Shown piece by piece: positions 58,081 to 64,000 of a DNA stretch of 64,000 nt; position 1 is the stretch's first letter; each line of letters begins with the position of its first letter. A program made the position numbers and the translations under genes. Source of the stretch: Kalmusia sp. IMI 367209 (lineage: Eukaryota > Ascomycota > Dothideomycetes > Pleosporales > Didymosphaeriaceae); contig JAPEUQ010000002.1 of NCBI GenBank assembly GCA_027946365.1, positions 3,534,001 to 3,598,000 of the forward strand, in the 5' to 3' direction. Below the pieces are notes generated by a model. The model did no database searches and had not been told where the DNA came from. It saw only the letters and a program-made list of their open reading frames with translations.

Positions 58081-60456
58081 TCACGCCCCCGCAACCCCAG
58101 GATGTGGCGGCACATTCAACCTCTCCTGAAAACTCGTCCTCTTGCTCTCCCTTCCATCCTCGCTCTTCTCATCGTCACTCCCAACCCCCTTCTCCTCGAC
58201 CAAAACCCCACTCCCTGGCCTCCCATCCTCGCTACTCCCACCCCTCATAGTACCCGGCCGCTCTCCATCACTCCTCGCTGGACTCAGACTTCTCATGCTG
58301 CGCAGGGATCGCCGCGATCTATTCTTCATCCTGTTGGCGGCAGTAGGCAGGCCGTCGGCAAGGCTGACTGGCGTGATAGACTCCATGAGCTCGCCGAGCG
58401 TGGGTTTGTCTGGTTTCTCTGTGTGTAGATAGAGGTCGAGGTCCGAAGTAGCGCCTGTGCGTGGCATGACGGGGAGCGTAGACAGCCATCTTCGGGCCAG
58501 GTAGTTTTTGGTGCGTGACCAGGTGCCAAGATCTCCATCGCCGTTGTCATCGGGGCGTGTTGCGAGTACAGTGCGGTCCGAACTGAACCAGCGTGTTATG
58601 AAGCGCCATTTGACGCCTGCCCACCAGCCCACTGGCACTATGCCTTGCCGTGGACCACGCCGTGTCCACAGTGTAGGGTGTTTGGAGGAAAGCTCGAGGT
58701 AGAGACGCTCGTAAACGCCTCTGCGTAGTGTGTCTTGGTGCTGCGAAGACAGAGTGTGCTTCATCATGTACCAAAGCACGATGACAACAGCAAAGAGCGT
58801 TACGGCTGCGATGACAAAGTACTTGATGGAAGGATTTTCTGAGAAGGTGTCCACGTTCATGCCGAAGAAGCCGCTGACGAAGGTCAGAGGAAGAAAAATG
58901 AAGGTGATCCAACTTAGTCGCCACATAGACAGGCCAAGTTGTAGCGAATGCCGTGCGTCGCGGATGCCCACGCTCTTGTACATGAGATCGGAGAGATTAT
59001 CCGTAGGTTTGACGACGCCTTCTTGGAACAATGTCGTGAGCTTCTCCATCTCTTCCGCCGATGACTCCAGCCACTGTTGATCCTCTGACGGGTCTGCATT
59101 GTCCAACTCGTGCAAATAGTTCCGCAACTCTTTGATCAAATCGATGTGCAAGTACATCAGTCGCTCTACCTTCAGCCAAAGACTGGCGTTCGTCCAAAGC
59201 TCGGGTGCCCTCATTTCGTCCGCCGGATTCTCGTAGATCTTGTCTTCAAGAATACCGACATGCGTTTCACAGATGTTGCTGTATTTCTCCCAATTGTGCG
59301 CCAGGCCCCTGAAGATATCACGAATGATGAAATCCATACACTTCGTCACCATCAACCCATCATTTTCCATGTCGTTCTTTGGCATATAAAACGTCAACCT
59401 TCTCCACTTCTTCTCAAACTCCTGCCGCGCTGGGATAAGTGTATCCTCGACCGATCCCGACTGCGAGTGCTCGAATATGATGATGGTATTCCCATTATCG
59501 AGCGTCTTTAACTTCGGTATATAGTCGTGCGTGTTGTATTGCTTCTTGAGGTTCTCGTGGTACTGGTGCTCTTCTTCGTCGTATGGATTGCTAATATCTG
59601 GGTCAATATCTGCACCGGGTTCGTCATAGCTCAACTGCACGTAGACGCTCAAGCGCTGCACAAAAACATCGTAAGTGTGCGCGGGTAGATCGTAGTCGTC
59701 ATAATGATTCAACTGCATCATCTTGGTCGTCTTCGCAGATTCCGACTTTGAGATCGGATGTGTTATGGGGTAGTGTTTCAGGTAGTCGCAGCCGAACGAC
59801 GTTCGACTGATCCCCCGCCACGGATCCCTCTGCGCGCGGAATGTTTTCCCATTGAGCACTGGCTTATTTGCACGTCGCTGGGGTCTCTCATATTGCGCCC
59901 AGCGACCGAAGTTCGTCCCTGTTAGATCATCGGTCGCATCGATGTTGAATTTTCTCAGCAAGAACCGCGTCGCCCAGCTAGCATTCTGCACATGTATGAC
60001 GCGCAGCGCAGCTTGTTGCGACAGCTGCTCGTTCATGTAGAACTTCCTGAGCCCATCGATATCGCTGAATTCCTGGGCTACAATCTTGCGCCTGCCCTGT
60101 GAAAGGAACTCCTTCCCGACGTAATCTATGAGCAAGACACGTCCGTTCTGCCAGCTATCCTTTGTCCATTTCTCGTGCCATTCGATGTTTGGGCTGCGTT
60201 GGCGACGATGGCCTCGGTCCCAAGTACTCTGGCGTCGGTCGCGGTGGAACGAGTCTCGAGTTTGCGGTTTCGGGCGCTCTTGGGTGGTGTTGGATCTTGT
60301 TTGTTCTACCGAGAGATCAGTTTAAGATTCTGTCTGTTACTGGGAGACAATGGGCGTACGGTCCATAGACGGTCCTGGCTCGGCCGCCGAAGCTGTATCC
60401 TCCACCAGGATAGGTGGCGGGTAGGATTGAGCGCGTTTGTGTGAAGGAGCCTCCAT
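58081..60456 (-). CDS. CorA-like Mg2+/divalent-cation transporter
   Basis: CorA-superfamily proteins form pentameric membrane channels for Mg2+ and related ions. Exon 1 (60456-60360, MEAPSHKRAQSYPPP...) is joined over a 54-bp intron to exon 2 (60305-58081), giving 773 aa. The frame downstream of the intron lacks an ATG, and this upstream exon restores one in phase. A long N-terminal cytosolic domain is followed by a helical stalk (EEMEKLTTLFQEGVVKPTDN). Two C-terminal membrane segments lie at about 497-520 and 533-555. The first ends in FFGMNVDTF, the GMN signature that lines the pore entrance. A 210-residue Ser/Arg-rich cytosolic tail follows, as in many fungal members. Whether it sits in the plasma or vacuolar membrane cannot be read from the sequence. 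Confidence 0.93.
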
Positions 60457-61379
60457 CTTGCTAAGGGGGCCTCGCAATTACTCCAAATCGGCTCGAGTGC
60501 GTCGCAAACACTGTTCACGACGATGCCAACGCGCGACGCGGTGGAAGCAAACAACGTCCAGCGTGGCGTATGGGCGGGTGTAGCCGCAAGCTAACCAGGT
60601 TGCTGCTGAATGCGAATGTAGATGGCATGGCGCTATTACCAACTGTTTGCAAGAGGAAAGCGCCATGTTTCGGGGGCCTTGCAGCGAGAAGTGGTAAGGC
60701 TGAAGGTTGTAGATCGCGATGTGCAGGTCATTTGCTCAGCCGCCCCGCATAATCACACAAGCCGGCGAACGAATGGGCTTAGTCGCACACCATCAAAACT
60801 CTGATAGTTACGGAATGGAGGTATGTGAAATTTGCATTACGAGAAAACTAAACAATGAGGCTGACGACGATGATGCCGCCTAACTCACACCACGAGGCAA
60901 CCACAAGACTGTAGTCAGAAGGCCCTCGCCCCAGCTGACGCCAAGGGAAGGCAGTGTACATTCATTGATAATTCTCCACCCCATATCTCTCATCAGCAAC
61001 CAACAACAATACCACCAGCGACGCGTCGTGATCGCCAGGCTACAAGGCCTCCATCCCCCTCAAACACCAAATGTCAAACAACAAGCGCCAAGATGTAACA
61101 GCTAAATACAAATGCAACAAGAGATGAACAAAGAGCGCGGCCAGAAATCCCTCCTAGCGTGAGCGATTATATCTATACAGTGTGTGTGTGATGGCCCATA
61201 AGCCGGGGAATCGCTATAATACCCATATTTCAAGGAAATGTAGACATGGTCATGAGGTCGTGTCGGGGTGATGCCGCAATGGGAACGCTCTAAGAGCAGA
61301 TTAAATAATTATGGACGTAAAAATGGGGTCAAAACGATGCTCGCCATGATTCCGTGCTATGCAGTGTTGTGGGTATCGG
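60457..61379. other. Intergenic: CorA-like promoter and LTE1 3' UTR
   Basis: About 920 bases with no supported gene; only short ORFs without domains. A short GT-alternating run (about 61182-61191) lies in the probable LTE1 3' UTR. Confidence 0.5.
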
Positions 61380-64000
61380 TCATTCCAACTGGCGGCTGCG
61401 CTTCGTAATATCATCATCGCTCAACGCAGCCATCCAGAGACATTTGCTGATAATGTTCGGTTCGACGTTGAACGTGTATCTGGAACTGGCCTCTAAGAGG
61501 CGCAAAAGGCTTTTGACAATCGCGGCGGCCGTGTGATGTCGTTCAAAGTTTACAAGTCTTTCTCCATCCGCGGGAGGGGCGTTAATGAACGAAGGTTTCT
61601 GGGCGTTGTAGATCAGGTCCCGTGTGTATATACCTGCGCGCATGTCAGTGAAAGTTTTGGCTGATGATATGAGTATCCTCACCAATGAACGGAATACACC
61701 CATCCTCGACCGTGGCGGTCTCCATCTCTACGCGGAGGTTGTGAAAGTTCTTCAACGGTTGGACGAGTGCTTCCAGCTCTCTCATAGTTTGGATTTCGGC
61801 GGCAGGAATCAAGGACCATGTTTTCCGCAGGCGAGAAACATCGTTTGACAGGAGTGCGATGGTGATCTGATACATAGTGGCGTAGTTGCGTAACCGCCGA
61901 GTGTGCGCAGCGATGTGGATGTATTTGACGATGCATCGAGCTCGCTCCTCAATGCTTTCTGTTAAGACGATTTCCGAAACGGCCCACTTGACAACCAGAT
62001 TGAACCGAGCAATGACCACGTCAACACCTTTTGCTTCCTGTGTGCGCAAGTAGTGCACCCAGTCAGAAATTTGAGGAGATGTTTGTTTCCACCTAAGCTC
62101 GATGAGTTCTCTCCAATCAATCTCGTCGAGAGCATCTTTCTCAACGATAGTGAATTGTTGCGCAAGTGTTTCCGAGTCGTATGCAAGAATGAAGGGTAAA
62201 TGCGGAGGTTCTGCTGGCGTGATTTCTGATCTGGTCTCTTGGGGCTCGAAACCTGTCTCCTTTGGCTGGTTAACGGGCTCGAAGGTTTGCATGTTGAGAC
62301 GAGATGTCGGCGTCAGACCTGGAGTAGGGAGGCCTTTGTCAAATACGGTGGTGTCGACCTGGGGTAAATCTTTTAAGCGATTCGCTGTGAGAGGAGGCGT
62401 AGGTGGGTGCCGCATAGGGTGAGTGGGCAAGAACTCTTTCTCGGCATCACCAGCGGGCGTTTCGTCGTCAAAGAAACTTCTCACGCCATGGCTGTCGTCC
62501 GACATCGCCCCTCTAGCCGACTCGATGTCGCTCAGGTCCTCATCGTCGTCGAGGAGGAATGATTCGCGAGCTGCTGAATTCCTGGGCATGGTGGCATCTC
62601 GTGGGATCCTCTTCATACTGTCGGTCTTGATGACATACTCGATCGATGAATTGGACGAAGTAGGTTGACCTGCAGCTTGTTCTTCTGACCGCGACATTGG
62701 GCTCATAGGCTTCAAAGGTGCGGGTTTCGCTGATGACCTCATTGTCTCCATCGTTCGCGCTCGAGGCGAACCAGTGATTTCGCTTAGGCCTCGATCTAGC
62801 AGCGGTATGGATGAGTATGAATCTTCCGATCCAATGGCTGAGTTGACAGGAGGCACTCGGCTATTGAAAGCTTCCCCAGAAAGTCGATACATTCCTTGGC
62901 CCTCGGCTTCTGGAGGCGCAAGCGGCCGGTGAAAGACATCATCCCCTTTTACGTAGCTTCTAGGCTGCGACGAATCATACTCCGATGGTATATAAGAAGG
63001 ATTCGAGGACTCTACAGGCGGATTGGTAGGTTCAAAGACACCTGATTCGACGTCAGTCCTCGGAGATTGGTCCGACGTGGGTTTCGAAGGATCTGGCGAC
63101 TTCTTCTCGTATCTTCCTTCGAGTTTCATCAGTGCTGATTCTATCCCGCCATCGTCATCAATATCATCCGGTAAAGCGGCCAATTTGGCTACTTCTGCCT
63201 CGAAAGAGGGCCGAAGATTTGGCTGGGAGGAGTGTGTATCCACCAGAGAAAGCTGTTTCTTTTTCAATTTGTCACCATCAGCTTCAATATCAGCCTCTTT
63301 CTCGGGCTCTTTTGCAGTAGACTCTACGAATCGATCTGATCTTAGAATAACGGAGTTTGCAATGGAGTGTGTACGGTTGGACACGGATCCCGTAGAGTGT
63401 GGGCGCTGCCCCTGTTCTAGATCTTGCACATTGCCAGCCGCACGGAGATCACCGCCTGGACGACGCCGTAGTTGACGGGCAGGTCTCAGCGGAGATTCGG
63501 CAGGCCGTCTGTCGAAATGGAAGGGATCATTGTCAGAGGACATCGTCTGAAACGTAGCAATACTGGGGGCTTGTTGGTGTCTAATAAGACCGCTGGCATG
63601 AGAAGTGTGACGACGCAGAGATGCAGGACGCGACATTGAGGTTTTCGTGGACCCTCGACGCCGGAAGGAATGCATTCGTTCACGACCTACCGAGAGCGAG
63701 CGTCTTTGCGTTGGAACAGATGATTGTATTGACCCGCGTGAAATTCGTTGCCAATCCGTGGGAGAGCCCATTTCTTTGTCTTTGTGAATATCCGGAAACT
63801 GAACAGGCACTGCGTTGGCTTCGACCAACTTCTCGTCGATCGAAGCCACCCTTGTTAGATCAACTGAGACATTGGTAGCCAGCTCGTATTCCTTATCAGG
63901 GTAAGGTAAAGCCCCAGACATCATAGGAAGGGGCGGGGGGCCTGTGTCGTCCATGATAACTATGGACTTGCTCCCAGTCGTGATGCCGCTGAGCAATCGA
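61380..64000 (-). CDS. LTE1: LTE1-like Ras-type guanine nucleotide exchange factor, 5' end outside window
   Basis: LTE1 proteins carry a CDC25/RasGEF domain; in yeast Lte1 supports the mitotic exit network and polarity at the bud cortex. The visible coding sequence is 64000-61683 and 61633-61380, with a 49-bp intron (donor ATTG|GTGAGG, acceptor GCGCAG), about 857 codons. The frame is open through the right edge, and the first Met-like codon there is TTG, so the gene continues upstream, where a RasGEF_N domain is expected. The visible part starts with a long Ser/Pro/Arg-rich linker. The catalytic domain begins near LPFILAYDSETLAQQFT and contains WRELIELRWKQ, IARFNLVVKWAVSE, RNYATMYQITIALLS and FHNLRVEM. 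It ends in VKSLLRLLEASSRYTFNVEP. Confidence 0.88.

Noticed and set aside
60135..60305. CorA-like gene starting at the first Met-like codon (60135)
   Set aside because: That codon is TTG, and coding sequence continues upstream to a splice acceptor at 60306 that joins in phase to an ATG exon at 60456.
1..64000. A biosynthetic gene cluster or novel defence system
   Set aside because: The accessory genes (AA9, amine oxidase, ABC transporter, Zn2Cys6 factor, HET) are separated by housekeeping genes, and no PKS, NRPS or terpene synthase core is present. No undescribed multi-gene system could be supported.

Overview
The window reads as ordinary nuclear DNA of a filamentous ascomycete (Pezizomycotina; a dothideomycete is plausible but not shown). 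The signs are widely spaced genes on both strands, short introns of about 45-60 bp with GT(A/G)AG donors and CTAAC/CTGAC-type branch points, and fungal families such as Zn2Cys6 regulators, AA9 LPMOs and HET-domain proteins. I resolved exon structures by hand and checked that each join keeps the reading frame. I found no rRNA, tRNA, CRISPR array or intact transposon.

Left part (1-24 kb). A giant leashin-like ('involucrin repeat') gene fills 1-10796 on the minus strand and runs off the left edge. It is followed by CstF-64/RNA15 (11790-12784, -), a copper amine oxidase (13060-15297, -), an AA9 polysaccharide monooxygenase with a GC-AG intron (16838-17662, +), a Met/Gly-rich protein of unknown function (about 19028-20075, +) and CFT2/CPSF100 (20552-23580, -).

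Middle (24-41 kb). Two long gene-poor stretches flank a Zn2Cys6 transcription factor (26783-28587, +). Next come a full-size ABCG-type transporter (32021-36322, +), a Yippee-like protein (37154-37855, +) and the TFIIH helicase RAD3/XPD (38453-40989, -).

Right part (41-64 kb). The E3 ligase LTN1/listerin (41275-46386, +) diverges from RAD3. Then come ornithine decarboxylase antizyme with a visible +1 frameshift site (46758-47916, -), a nucleolar FKBP prolyl isomerase (48683-50398, -), divergent REV1 (50810-54433, +), a HET-domain protein (54835-56749, -), a truncated cytochrome P450 relic (about 57340-57641, -), a CorA-type transporter (58081-60456, -) and an LTE1-like RasGEF whose 5' end lies beyond the right edge (61380-64000, -).

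Most of the genes are housekeeping: mRNA 3'-end formation (CstF-64 and CFT2), DNA repair (RAD3 and REV1), ribosome quality control (LTN1), polyamine feedback (antizyme) and mitotic exit or polarity (LTE1). Accessory genes (AA9, amine oxidase, ABC transporter, HET gene, P450 relic) are interspersed and do not form a biosynthetic cluster. The points most worth a second look are the series of Gly/Ala-rich hydrophobic segments along the giant tether, the antizyme recoding site lying just before an intron, and the decayed P450 beside the HET gene.
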